Shown in pieces: positions 12,301-24,061 of a stretch of DNA of 64,000 nt. The translations under genes and the position numbers were made by a program. The notes below the pieces were generated by a model. That model saw nothing but the letters and a program-made list of their open reading frames with translations, made no database searches and was not told the origin of the DNA. Every line of letters starts with the position of its first letter. Position 1 is the first letter of the stretch. This DNA comes from Ridgeia piscesae (taxonomy: Eukaryota > Annelida > Polychaeta > Sabellida > Siboglinidae): contig JAODUO010000182.1 in NCBI GenBank assembly GCA_025642075.2, positions 402,501 to 466,500 on the forward strand, in the 5' to 3' direction.

Positions 12301-13747
12301 CCATTCTGTGAATGGACAATAACGTTAGTATGATGTATATTGATGCATGACTGTGTGTATGTATTTGTGCGTCTGTGGGTCCAAGAATAAATGTATTGTA
12401 TTTCACAGAGCATTTTATGGTAGAGTTGACCAGACAGTGGAGCTTGACCTACTAATTGGACACACGAGACTGACCTGAGGGTCAGCAGCCTGACATTTGA
12501 CCACAGCCACTGTGTTTGTGTGACCAGTGAGGGCGTGGATCTGTGCCTTGGTCCTCATGTCCCACACCTGTGACAGAAACAGGACAGTGATGAGAGAGAC
12601 AGAACATGGTAGAACGGAGAGAGAGAAAGCAAGGAACCATTTCAGTAACATTCTTATCAGCTCTTCAACAAGATTTTGTTCTTATTAAATTATGCCTCTT
12701 AGCAATGATCCTGTTGATCGCAAGTTTGTGAAATATGTGTGTTCTGTCAATATTTCATTATGTTGTCCGTTCTTATGACAAACCAGTAAATTAAATTAAA
12801 CAAATTACATTACATTCGTTGCTGCCAAAGTGTGTCACAACATGTGCAAAAATATATGTAGGTTTGAATGTCTTTATTTTCGCGGATAACTATCACAGGC
12901 AATGGATTACTTGTTTTCATAAGGTTTTCTATGTTTCAAATACGCTATGATTATTTGTTATGCATTAACTTTTTATATATATATTTTATAACAATTTACT
13001 ATGGACATTTAACAGGACATAAACAAGTGAGAGGAACAAAAATTACTTGGCATAATAACCGTGTCATCTTCAAGGGTGACACTGCATAATGATGACACTT
13101 ACCCTGGCGGTGGCGTCCCGACCACATGTGACAAGTACGTCAATGGTAGGATGGAGGTCCATGGCGTAGACGGCACTAAGGTGACCATGGTAGTGACGAA
13201 TCACCTGCAGAATACGACACACATTGAACAATGTCAGACATGGCACAATGACAATATTATGGCTGAAACAGGTATATTTCACTTGAAATGTGGCATAAAC
13301 AGATATTAAGGTACAAAGGAGCAGGAGCTAGCTGGTGAAACACAACATCAACGTATGAAGAAGAACAATTCTAAGACACAAGTGACACACCAATACATAT
13401 CAACACCACACAGACAGAGAACGCTGCAAGGTGTGTCTACGTGATACAGCACCAGAGACAAAAATGGACACTCACCAGTCACCACCCAGGCAAAGAACAA
13501 AGACTCACACATTGGGACAGAAAGACATACATTTGGGCAAGAGAGAAGATAATGGTTATAGACATGAATGTCTCATGTAGCACCACCTGGAAACTTGACA
13601 AAGGAATTGATGTAGGAGGACGACCGGCGAGAAACACAAACTAAACATGTAACAGAATGGCATCAATTGGCAGTAAATAGCACGAGACAGGCAGGTATGG
13701 AAACAGCAGTGAGACCTTCACCTTCACCTTCACCTTCACCTTCACCT

Positions 13748-13807
<60 letters not shown>

Positions 13808-16377
13808 CCATATAATTCTGTACAATATCATACACAAAAACCTACCTTGTTGTACTCCAAGTCCCAACATTTCACCTGTTTATCCTCCCCGGCAGAGAAC
13901 AGGTACGGCTGGCGTGGACTGACCACCAGGCCTCGGACAGTGCTCACGTGACCAGTCAGTGACAGTTTCAGATTGCCCGTTGCCAGGTCCCAGATCTATG
14001 ACACGACAATGTTTTATCACACACGTGATTTGCACTTGGCAATACACCCACACAGCTGATGTCATTACAGACATCAAATTATGACCGACACAGTTGGCCT
14101 GTCCATCACGTGACCTGTTGCTCATTATCTAATGTCTAAAATAATAGTAAATAACTATAAAAAAATCTAAAATTTTACCAAAAGTCTAATTCTTCATTCA
14201 GCCAAACTACTTCATTGCACAATACATTTTTTTAAATAAGTAAACAAATTGAAATAATTGTATGGATTAATGTTTCCACGGGACTTTCCATAAAACTACC
14301 CAGTCAGAATTTCCATTCGCTAACCTAGGAATGTGAATTTAATATCAACTGGTATAGCTGCACCATACTTTCTGCTGTAATCATACTTGATGATGGCGTA
14401 GCACTAGAATCACATGGAGTCAGTGATCTTGTCTGAAGACATGTACTACAACTACCACTATTGTTATGTACAATTAAAGCTGCCGTTTGCAAAGATTCAA
14501 TATGATATAAACATTCTGCAATGTTACCTTGATGACGCGATCGCTGGCACCTGTTGCAAACCATTCATTGCCCGGCTCAACTGTGATACATCTTACCCAG
14601 CCAAGGTGACCGCTGATGACCTGTCACAGACCACCACGGGAATAACAATAAACTTTATTTAAACACTGGTTTCTAGAGCATCCCTCTGTTCAACGGTGTT
14701 CACATAGTCTTCTATAAAACAATATCATTTATGTAGATGCAAATAAAATATAGCAATCATTGTTATAAATAAAATGTGAAATTTTTACAAATTATATAAC
14801 AACATGTTATTAAATAAGTAATTATTAAAGTCATATAGTAGCATAACCATCAAATAACTAAACATTAAAAGCAGACTTGATATGATGAATCTTAGGGTGT
14901 GATTTAAATAATGGTCAAGCACTCTGTCATATGTTGGTTGGTATATGTCACACATCCGTAAAGGTCACATATCACACATTAACAGCTAGTTACAAATATT
15001 GCATTTTTAGGTGCTTTGAAAGCATCCATTGACGTGATCAGAAAATGTAGAATTACTTGAGTTCTTCCTGCCGTGTTAAATAAACTTTAAAACACTCTTA
15101 GATATCTTCATAACTCCATTACACTGTTGATAGAATGTATGCATATTTACTGTGAAATAAGGTAAAAACAATAATTAGAATAGCGACCAATGAATGCGAA
15201 TGTAAAAAAAATTATATTACATATCTTGTGGAGATCATGTGACCAGTGGATTATGTTGACTTCACTGCCCATTATGGAATAAGAATACAAAGAGCTGAAA
15301 ATGTCAGAGAGCGAGAGGAGATATAGGCGATGTTCACCATTTTATCACACAATACATTATTAAACTACAAAGGAAGCCCACTTCCTGTGTTACAAAAGAG
15401 ATCAACTCACCCTGTACAGCTTCCACGGGGGATGCCAGTTTGGTTTTGGCATTGTCTGTGCCTTCTTTGGCACCAACATCTTCTGGTCGCCAATGGTTAC
15501 CAGCGTCTGAAGAAGAAACAATTCAGCCATGTAGCAATTACTACTTGATGCTTACTCATTCTCATGATTCATCCACCACTGTCTATAACCAGGCACTCAT
15601 TTATACACTTGAGTGAACTCAAGTAAATTGTCATGAACGAGACCAGTCAAGTTTCATAATGTGATTCCCCTCAACTGAGAGTCCAAGTGATGTGACCACT
15701 ACATCATGTCAATCAGTACAAACCTTGTTAGCGCCCTGAGCAGTATATCTGTCCGGGTGACCGGCGTGACGCTGGATGTCTGTGACACTGGCCCCGACCA
15801 GGCCACTGTCCTCTCTACACAAACAACAACAATAAACACAGTGACTAACTCGAACCAGGAAACATCCTAATCGATCGTAATTCCAAAACATAGAAAAGAC
15901 AGTGTTTTTCTTCTTCTCAAATGGCAACAAACAGTGAACTTACTCTTGCACATAGGCATTTGATTATTGGAATCATCTGATGTAAAACACACCCCTATCT
16001 GGGATGTTTCTTGAATTCACCTGTATGCCATTTTTATGACTAAACAAACCATGGAACCCTCAGACATATGTCACGCTCTATGTGATTTAGTTTAATGTAT
16101 ATTTTAATTAAATATCAATTTCTTTTAATAATCCATAAAGAGTGGGATCTGTACCTGCTCTGTGACAATTGAAGTTGCATGGATTCAACCGCGCCTACAC
16201 CTGCGTAACTCCTCTGCATTGTTCCATTCTCTAATGACATACCTTTTGAGCAAAACACACAGAAATATTATATTCAGAACGTCAGACTAACATCATAGTG
16301 TATAGCAAATAGAAAATTCATAATATTTCATTTATTAAGTGATTATTATAAACATATGATATCATATGAATACTATA

Positions 16378-16413
<36 letters not shown>

Positions 16414-16979
16414 ATATCATATATAATATATATTTTATATATATTTATATATATATATATAAAAATATATATATATATTTATATATAAATATATATAAAT
16501 ATATATAAATATATATAAATATATATAAATATATATAAATATATATAAATATATATAAATATAAAATATATATAATAGTATACATATATCACATATATGT
16601 ACATGTGTGTAAAAATTGACAAGTAAATAATGTACTTTTTATTAACATCTTAGTGAACACAAGCATCTAGTAAAGTGCTACTTCGGCTGTGATGACATAG
16701 TCAGTGATTGCTTTTTGTGTGACATGCTTTAAAGTGAATGTTGCATTAGTGTAGACAAAACATCTGGGATTATCATTAAACACACACATTTCTACTGTAG
16801 AACAACAAAAAGAACATGAATATTAATTGTATCATCTGACCTACCAGGTCCATTTGGGTAAGGATGAGTGCCAGTTATTACTGTGTCCTGCATTTGATCT
16901 GAAAACAGAATCATACATATTATGTATAATAACTATCTCACATGTAATAAAGTGAAAAACTTATACTTTTATCTTACCA

Positions 16980-17019
<40 letters not shown>

Positions 17020-19834
17020 GTTCATAAAAATCACAACTACCCCTCAATATTAGGTAAATTAACCTGCATATTTTAACTAATTACTATACAACAAAAAAGA
17101 AGTTGCTGCAAGGCGCATACTGTTGACTCTCCCAATGGTGTCCAGATCTGGGATCAATTAAAAAAGAACTTTGGAACTGATCAATTCAATTCCAGAATTG
17201 GAGTGGGAATTGGAATGGAAAGATTTGGAACAAAATTAATTGAATTGGAATTGAATGAAAAGAAATTGAGCATCTGATATTGTTAATGCTGTGAAGGATA
17301 TTTTTCACAACATTAGGAGTATTGCTGTGAAGGCAATGGTGTATAGTGACCCAAGAAAAGTTGGACAATGAAGCTGCAGGTCAAACATTACCCAGCAATT
17401 AGTCAGTGGATAAACCTGATGAATTGGAAATCAGTTAGGCTTGTCCTACTGCCTTGTGTGAAAGAAGTGCTAGTAGGGAACTACTCCCAAGAACCACTGA
17501 AATTGCCCATATAACAATCACACTTTCTTAGTGTCACACACTAAGCAAATACTAGGGCCAGCACAAAAGAAACCAAGACCCTCCAAATAGTCCAAAGTGT
17601 AACCAGTTAATGTCCAAAGATTACCAATGCAAATATAAGCCCAGTGAAAGATTGTTACCAGAAGAGTCTAGATTGTTACCAGAAGGTGACAACTGCAATG
17701 ATAATAATTGCTAAGTAGTTGATGCCAGAACAAGAGTAGATTCAGTGTCATTTTTATGTGCAATTGGAGCGTGGTGAGAATTTGAATTGAATTATAGATG
17801 GAATTGGAGAAAAAAAAATCAGATTTTTTTAATTGAAATTGAATAAAGGGAATTGCAAAGAATTTATTGAATAGAATTAACCCCAGCCCTGCTGGTGCCC
17901 ATGTCAGTGTTTATCAGATTATAGGAAAACTGTACCATTCAAAAATATTAAATGCCTTCACAGCTGCTACAACCATCATATATTTGATAAGCTTGATCAT
18001 ATTTTATACAAAACCACACACCACTAGCTCTTTTAAAATGCCTGCATGCACAGTGCCCCAACATTTACCACACTACCTAAGTTACTGCACCCATGTGAGG
18101 GGTTAAGGCATGTGAACAAATGGTAAAATCACACTGCTGACTACACTCTTCCAACTATCAAGATGACACATGTTAGCATTAAACTTGCTAACAAGCATGA
18201 TCTATAGCACTCATTACAATGTCACATTTTGCTATTTCATGGATAATATATTTTTATTATTGGTATGAGGCACAACAGGAATGTTCAAATTGTTCAGACT
18301 CTATAAGTCTATATACTGTCAAGTGCTGCCCCCTACCATCCCAGTCATCATTGGGTGATGGGTAGTGTCCTGTGGCTGGCATCAGACTCTTGTTCTTCCT
18401 TTCTCTCTCCTGCACTGTGTGTCTCACTATGCCGAACTCATCACTGATCTTACAGGCCCGAAACACTTTCTCACTGCATGTAACAAGAACAATAAATATA
18501 TAAATGTACAAATATAACAAACTATAGAAATGTCATAATAACTAATGAGGTGTGTAGAATTTAGGCAAGCTTGCAGCATGTTGACAAAATTGAACTGGGT
18601 TCGGAATTCCATAGCTTTATCTAGAGACATGTCCACCCATCATTTGGACAGGTTGATATCAGTTTGGATGGGCAGAAATTTGAGGTGACAGGGACTGCCT
18701 TACATTCTGATATGGTCTCATAAAACAACAAGGCCACTGGCAGGTAATCTTTTAACTTGCATGGCCAAAATGTGTTGTTCTCCGACTGAAGCCAACCATC
18801 TCCCTCTCCCCAGTGACGACCTAGTAGGTAGACAATGCTAATAATTTTGGTTAAAGGGCAAAAAAAGGCAACTCTTTGGTGATATGGGCCTAATAGAGTT
18901 GATAAAAAGTAACAATTTCCAACAACAATCATATTTTTAATGTCAGTCAGTTAGAGGAATGCAAGTGATTTTCTTTTATAACATAGTGTATGTATATGTG
19001 TGTAAGATAGGCGAGGAAAAGTTTGGGGACTGTTGGTTGTCGTTTTCATTGTTATGTCAATCCAACCCAGTCGTCTAACATCCGCACTGTGTCTGTGACT
19101 GTCCCAACGAATCCATTGGACAACTGTTTCAGTTCTGGTCAGGTAATAAAAAGACATCTTACTGATACTGTCTTTCACTGTTCTGTTGCTACAAGCATAT
19201 GAGGAATAGTGTGGCATACTGCTGTTGCAAATTCGAGTTTTAAACAGTACTTAAGTAGAGCAATATCCTCCACAGGTTTGGTCAATAAGTGGTCTGGGAC
19301 ATAATCCAATTGGGACACAAAGACGAGAAATCAGTTGGTAACTCTCCAGAAAGTACAGACAACTGTCAAGAATTTCGGAAAACTGTGACTGTGCTGGACA
19401 CGATAAACACACGACTGTCGAGTGTTGCCAACACTCTCTGTGACTGTGTTTGCCGGACTGTTGTTTTACGCTTTTGACTCGCCTGCTATCGTCGGGTGGA
19501 AGTGGGTTGCCCTGTTCGGCTATGAACATGTCATGTGTTCGCTTCAGTGAGCGAAACACCAGTGTGTGCACAGAGTGCTTCTGGACTTCCTGCAAGATAA
19601 ACAAAGACGCGATTACGTTGTTGCGATGATTACTCGTATTATCGCTCAACCGTACATGCCGACATAAGCCGTAGCAATACATATACGTATTCTAATATAT
19701 AATCGTGCCGAATGATTAATAACACTAGGTAATACCTAGCATTTCTTATACATGAATCGCAGCTAACCACAACAAGAAAGTATATGTAATTATTAATGAT
19801 TCCTAACATAAATGAAACTTACCAAATCCGCCAT
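9356..19834 (-). CDS. PLRG1: Pleiotropic regulator 1 (PLRG1/Prp46), spliceosomal WD40 protein, complete
   Basis: Fifteen exons on the minus strand: 19834-19823, 19589-19483, 18473-18337, 16898-16845, 16242-16155, 15814-15724, 15506-15411, 14620-14528, 13995-13846, 13204-13103, 12567-12475, 11635-11517, 11166-11027, 10709-10516, 9415-9356. They join in frame to 1536 bases, 511 residues plus stop; human PLRG1 is about 514. The protein opens MADL then [20 protein letters not shown], the family signature, passes through a variable N-terminal linker and [20 protein letters not shown], then seven WD40 blades (for example [55 protein letters not shown]). It ends in the conserved tail [16 protein letters not shown]1 belongs to the PRP19/NTC complex, which activates the catalytic spliceosome in the nucleus. 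The ATG has A at -3 and G at +4. Intron 2 appears to use a GC donor (see findings). The 3' end converges on the coiled-coil gene. Confidence 0.97.
9653..9690. repeat. TA microsatellite in last PLRG1 intron
   Basis: About 38 bases of almost pure TA. Confidence 0.9.
11636..12185. repeat. 29-bp minisatellite repeating the PLRG1 exon-12 splice acceptor, about 19 copies
   Basis: The plus-strand unit is CCACGGGGTGTCACATCG then TCTGTCAACAA. On the transcribed strand each unit reads TTGTTGACAG followed by ACGATGTGACACC. The first unit supplies the real acceptor of the exon starting at 11635. Units near the exon carry CGACAA and ATAGGG variants, later ones CAACAA and ACGGGG. Confidence 0.92.
13714..13806. 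repeat. Compound microsatellite (CACCTT)n then (CA)n
   Basis: About five CCTTCA hexamers (13714-13747) run into about 28 CA units (13750-13806), ending 40 bases from the PLRG1 exon border at 13846. Confidence 0.95.
16379..16575. repeat. TA-rich satellite with a 10-bp unit (ATATATAAAT)
   Basis: TA dinucleotides pass into about nine copies of ATATATAAAT (about 16474-16562) in the PLRG1 intron between exons 4 and 5. Confidence 0.9.
16985..17018. repeat. TA microsatellite
   Basis: About 34 bases of pure TA in the PLRG1 intron between exons 3 and 4. Confidence 0.9.
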
Positions 19835-20990
19835 CGTCGTATATTTTCAGTGCCGCCCCCTATGGGACTAGAACGGGCAAGCTTCAGGTCATGTGACACA
19901 ATTAACGCGCATGAGTTGCTTGTTAGCGTTTGTTGGCAGAGCGATTATAATATTTCTAAATAAAAATCAGAATTTATGGCATTTACTTGTAGCATAAATA
20001 TAAGTCACATACGATCTAAAGCGCGGTCTGATCATCTCATTTTCAGTAATTTAACCCTTATATACTAGTCTAGGCCTTTACCAGAAGCAGATGTTCATGT
20101 TGTTAAAGTTAGCGCAATGCCAATGCCAATGGCAATGCCAATTAAAAACACATTGGCAATGCTACGGGAACTGCCACTGGATTAACGAGCTGGGGGAGAC
20201 GCCGAATGGGGGTAAATATCCCCAGCGTCACTTTTTGGGGGGCACTCTGCCTCTGGGATGTGATCTGTCGTTGGGCATTCCGAAAACAGAAGTACGCTGC
20301 CTTACGCAATGCTAGAATCAACACTTTTATTAGTCATAAAGCTCTTTCAATGCTTTTTAATACATACTGTGTAGCTTTGCGTTTAGAGATTATTCTGCAA
20401 AGCAGCATTGTCACTTGCAAGGAAGGTGGCAACATTGTAGTTTACATACAGTACATAAGGTTGCAGCACCATTAGTATTAAACAATTCCAGAAAAGAATA
20501 CCTGTTTATACTTCACTAATGATTTAATTGCTGATTTTGTAGCTCTGCATGTAATCGTGTGCGAACAATCCTTGTTATGTTGTGCAAATAATGTCATATG
20601 TAGACCACATGTAAGTTTGTAAATATGAATGAATTTTTTTTGGTGAATCATAGTTACTGCCTGCCCCATCCTAGGCCTACCCGGGGTAGTCTTGTCAGCA
20701 CAAATAATCACCTAATTGCGATATTCTCTGGTTATTTATCAGATATGGTCAGAAATAGGCCTACTGCTAAATTGTGCGAATGCAGCAACAGGACCATGTC
20801 AGTGGTCTCACTAAAGATGGTGTTATGTGACTGTTATCTAGCCTCAACATGCTGAGAATACAGGCGGGCGAACAGGAAAAATCAGAATTTTTTTTCTTTT
20901 TCTTTTAGGGTGCAAGTAATTAGTGCATGTAAACAGTAATGCATGCAAAAAACTAGTTATGTGTAAAAAGTGGAATACACTGTAATGCAG
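19835..20990. other. PLRG1 upstream and intergenic sequence
   Basis: It holds an E-box-like GTCATGTGAC at 19889-19898, about 55 bases upstream of the PLRG1 ATG, and a short run of CCAATGCCAATGGCAATG near 20107. No gene was recognised. Confidence 0.4.
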
Positions 20991-21760
20991 TCTGGATATT
21001 GCTCTTAAATGAATAAAGGCTGTTTTGATTTACCTGTTGAGGGACGGAGTTCCAAAGTCGAATAGTACTTGGGGACAAAATAATACAAGTGGTAATTACA
21101 TCTGGAGTGAGGGATAAGGTAAGACAAGGAATGCTGTTTTCTAGTAATGGTGTTTGCAGGAATAAGATATGTTTTTGCTGGTATACCCACTAAACCATTT
21201 GCTATTTTATAGATTGTGCATAGTTTAGCGTCATTTCTTCGGTCGGTTAGGGATCTCCATCCTAATGTCTGGAGCATATCGGTTACACTTGAGGTAGTAT
21301 GGTGGCTAAGTAGGACATAGCAAGGTGCACAGCGTTGGATAATTTCTAGTTGGTTTATCTGTGTAAAGGTGTAGGGGTCCCAGACAGTACAGCTGTTTTC
21401 TAAGATAGGTCTGACAAAACTCCGGCTTACTCCAGTAAGCCGGAGTTTTTATTTGAATTGACGAGACCGAGATTTCTGCGGAGGAAGCCGTGATCTATTT
21501 GCTCTAGAAGAAATGTTATTTATGTGGGAATTCTACCGAAGGTCTGAAGTTATGATTATGCCAAGCTATTTTGTCTGCGAGACAGTTTCAAGTAATTGTC
21601 CATGAAGCATGTATTGGGTTTTAATGAGTTTTGTTTCTTGTTACATGGGACTTTTGAGATTGAATTTCATGTGTACACAGCTGTGTTTGTCTTAGCCTTA
21701 AGCACTATATACATTATGGCGTCATCAGCAGTCTAACTGTAGAAGTAATATTGTCTGGAA
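20990..21760 (-). pseudogene. LINE (non-LTR retrotransposon) reverse-transcriptase tail, decayed
   Basis: On the minus strand, SFVRPILENSCTVWDPYTFT, QINQLEIIQRCAPC, MLQTLGWRSLTDRRNDAKLC and IYKIANGLVGIPAKTYL match the usual C-terminal end of Jockey/CR1-like LINE polymerases in invertebrate genomes. An upstream piece (GFLRRNLGLVNSN) is in another frame, interrupted by a stop and a 34-bp hairpin at 21416-21449, so the copy is dead. Exact ends are uncertain. Confidence 0.75.
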
Positions 21761-24061
21761 TGTCATTAACGTAAAAACGTGTTCTACTTCCACTCCACTC
21801 AGCCAGCCCAGTGAACAGAATGCAATTGTGTATATTTCACTGTACAGCTGTCCAGAATATTAATTTTCTGTTTGTCACCTATAGATGACAATCATTTTTT
21901 ATTGTTAACCAATAGACCGTCTAAGATGCAACAGTCACATAAAACTGACTTTAGAATGATTCAATCACATTTTAGATTTCTTGTACATAGGGGCACGAAG
22001 ATGTCTATGCAAAATAAAAAAAATACATTAATGGTTTGCGAGATACATGTGTACAGCAGTTAATGGCGATGTCATAAGTCCATTGAACCTTCAGCCGAAG
22101 GCAAAGGACTAAAATGAAAGGGCATCCTCCTTTTAACAAGATTATCATTCACAATCAAGTGGGTAAAGAAGTTGTTGGGTTGTTAGAGCTCTGATTATGA
22201 TGACACAACTGTAAATTTTGCTTGAAACATTAACCTTCTATGGTACTCTAAGCTTAGTGTAATAGGTAATACACAAAGCAGTCAACATGGATAATATAGG
22301 CAGTGTTTTATTTTACGTTTAAGCAGTGATGAAAAGAACATAGCTTCCACACAACCAGAAGTAACCAGTTAATGCAATCAAGCCCAGTATTTGTTCCGCA
22401 GTGCATCAATCAAGATCATGAACATGTAAACACAATACTAAATAGCAGCGAGAAAAAAGGTAGACGTCTTACTCAGACATTTGCATTAATAACGTGTCAA
22501 TTGGATTAAACGACTACTAATTAAATGATAAAGATTACACCTGTCCCATATAGCTGATCTAGATTAAACATCCCACAACAGCATCTAACTTTCTTCTGTA
22601 TCTCAGGATTTTGAATGAAAAGTTAAAAATTGCCCGAGCAATTGATTAGATGACATCGTGTCCTAATAGGCATTCCACAATTACATATTTTCCCATCACC
22701 TAATAGTTATATAAACATGCCACAACAAAGAGGAATACACTTGCATATGAACCGTACCATGTGAGGACAGGCAAGTTATTGGCTAGAGAGGTATAGATAC
22801 GAGATGGAATGTATAGTCTGCTTTTCCTGGATGAATAATACCCAATAGACATGCAGTTTAGTAATGAATATAATGTGAATTGTTGTCTTTGGTACACTTC
22901 CATTGTTTTTAAGTCGTTATATTCTCATCATCCCACATTTCAGAATGGAGACCACTTTGGCAAACCTATGCAAGGAACACATTTTTAAAGACTTCTATAA
23001 CTGCTTCTATTTGGTAATATACAGTAACCTCAGCAGATGCTGAAGGGTTACAACTTGTAGTAATAGTATCAATGATTGACAGGCAATAAGTACTTTATTC
23101 ACTACTATTCCTCTTTGACAAACCAACAGATCGTCTACAATTACAGATGCTCTTGCTACGTAACAAAACATGCCAGATATGTTGTGAACGGTTTTCATTA
23201 ACACATTCTAACAACTGTGTGATGTAATGAAGATCACACAATGACAAGAACTGGTAGCAAAGAATGAAAACACAGTTGCCATCATGGTCACAACACGGTT
23301 GCTAAGCAACACAATTATTTCCGGAACTACTTAACTATTAACTACCGGTACACTTAAAGCACCCTACATTCACTAAGAAAGCATTTATAAATGACTGATG
23401 GATAAAGCTGTTTTAATATACAATATGTATGTACGTATGTATATATGTATATGCATAGAATTACACTAGTGTACCAGTGAACCACGCCCGATGACCAAAT
23501 ACTGCTAAAATAATGGGGGGAAAAACATCAATTACAAACACGATTACACTTCAAACTATAAAACACGACCATATGTACGATGGCAACATTTCCCATCTAC
23601 GTCCAAACTTCCTTTCAAATACATCGTACAAATTTTCTCACATGATCAAGTAGAGTTGTACCAAATAATCTTTTTGAATGAAAACCTGTGGCAACTTAAA
23701 GCTCATTAGAATGTTTTAGTCGCTAGAAAATTGAACCAAATATTTTACAAAAGCATCATTGTTTTATATGTGAACATGAACACAGATATCTCCCAACAAG
23801 ACTAGTACAGTACTGGATCCGACACAGAATTACTTTTCAAAAGATTCAATGACAAATCAGCCAGCGCACAGTAGGCATTTATCACAAAACGCGGTGGCTA
23901 ACTCGATTATTTCTGAGTTCACGATATTTGTGTCGGTATATGGCCGCAGGTCTCTCCACTTGTCCCAGCATGCATCACACATCTCCATGGAAACAACGTC
24001 ATGTCTTCCCAGCAGGCATTGCTTGGCAGTGTCCAGTGCCACCTGGTGTTGAAAGCGAGCA
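21761..24061. other. Intergenic sequence and probable thymosin 3' UTR
   Basis: AT-rich, with an X-box palindrome at 23298-23310 and short TATG repeats near 23427. No protein gene was recognised apart from an open frame overlapping the thymosin tail (see findings). Confidence 0.4.
22307..22312 (-). terminator. Candidate distal poly(A) signal, thymosin gene
   Basis: AATAAA on the minus strand about 1.75 kb past the thymosin stop; another at 23094-23099 would give a 3' UTR of about 1 kb. The 22.3-24.06 kb stretch has no recognisable gene and would be 3' UTR or intergenic. Confidence 0.25.

Noticed and set aside
13714..13747. Interstitial telomere-like repeat
   Set aside because: The hexamer is CCTTCA, not CCCTAA/TTAGGG; it is a simple microsatellite.
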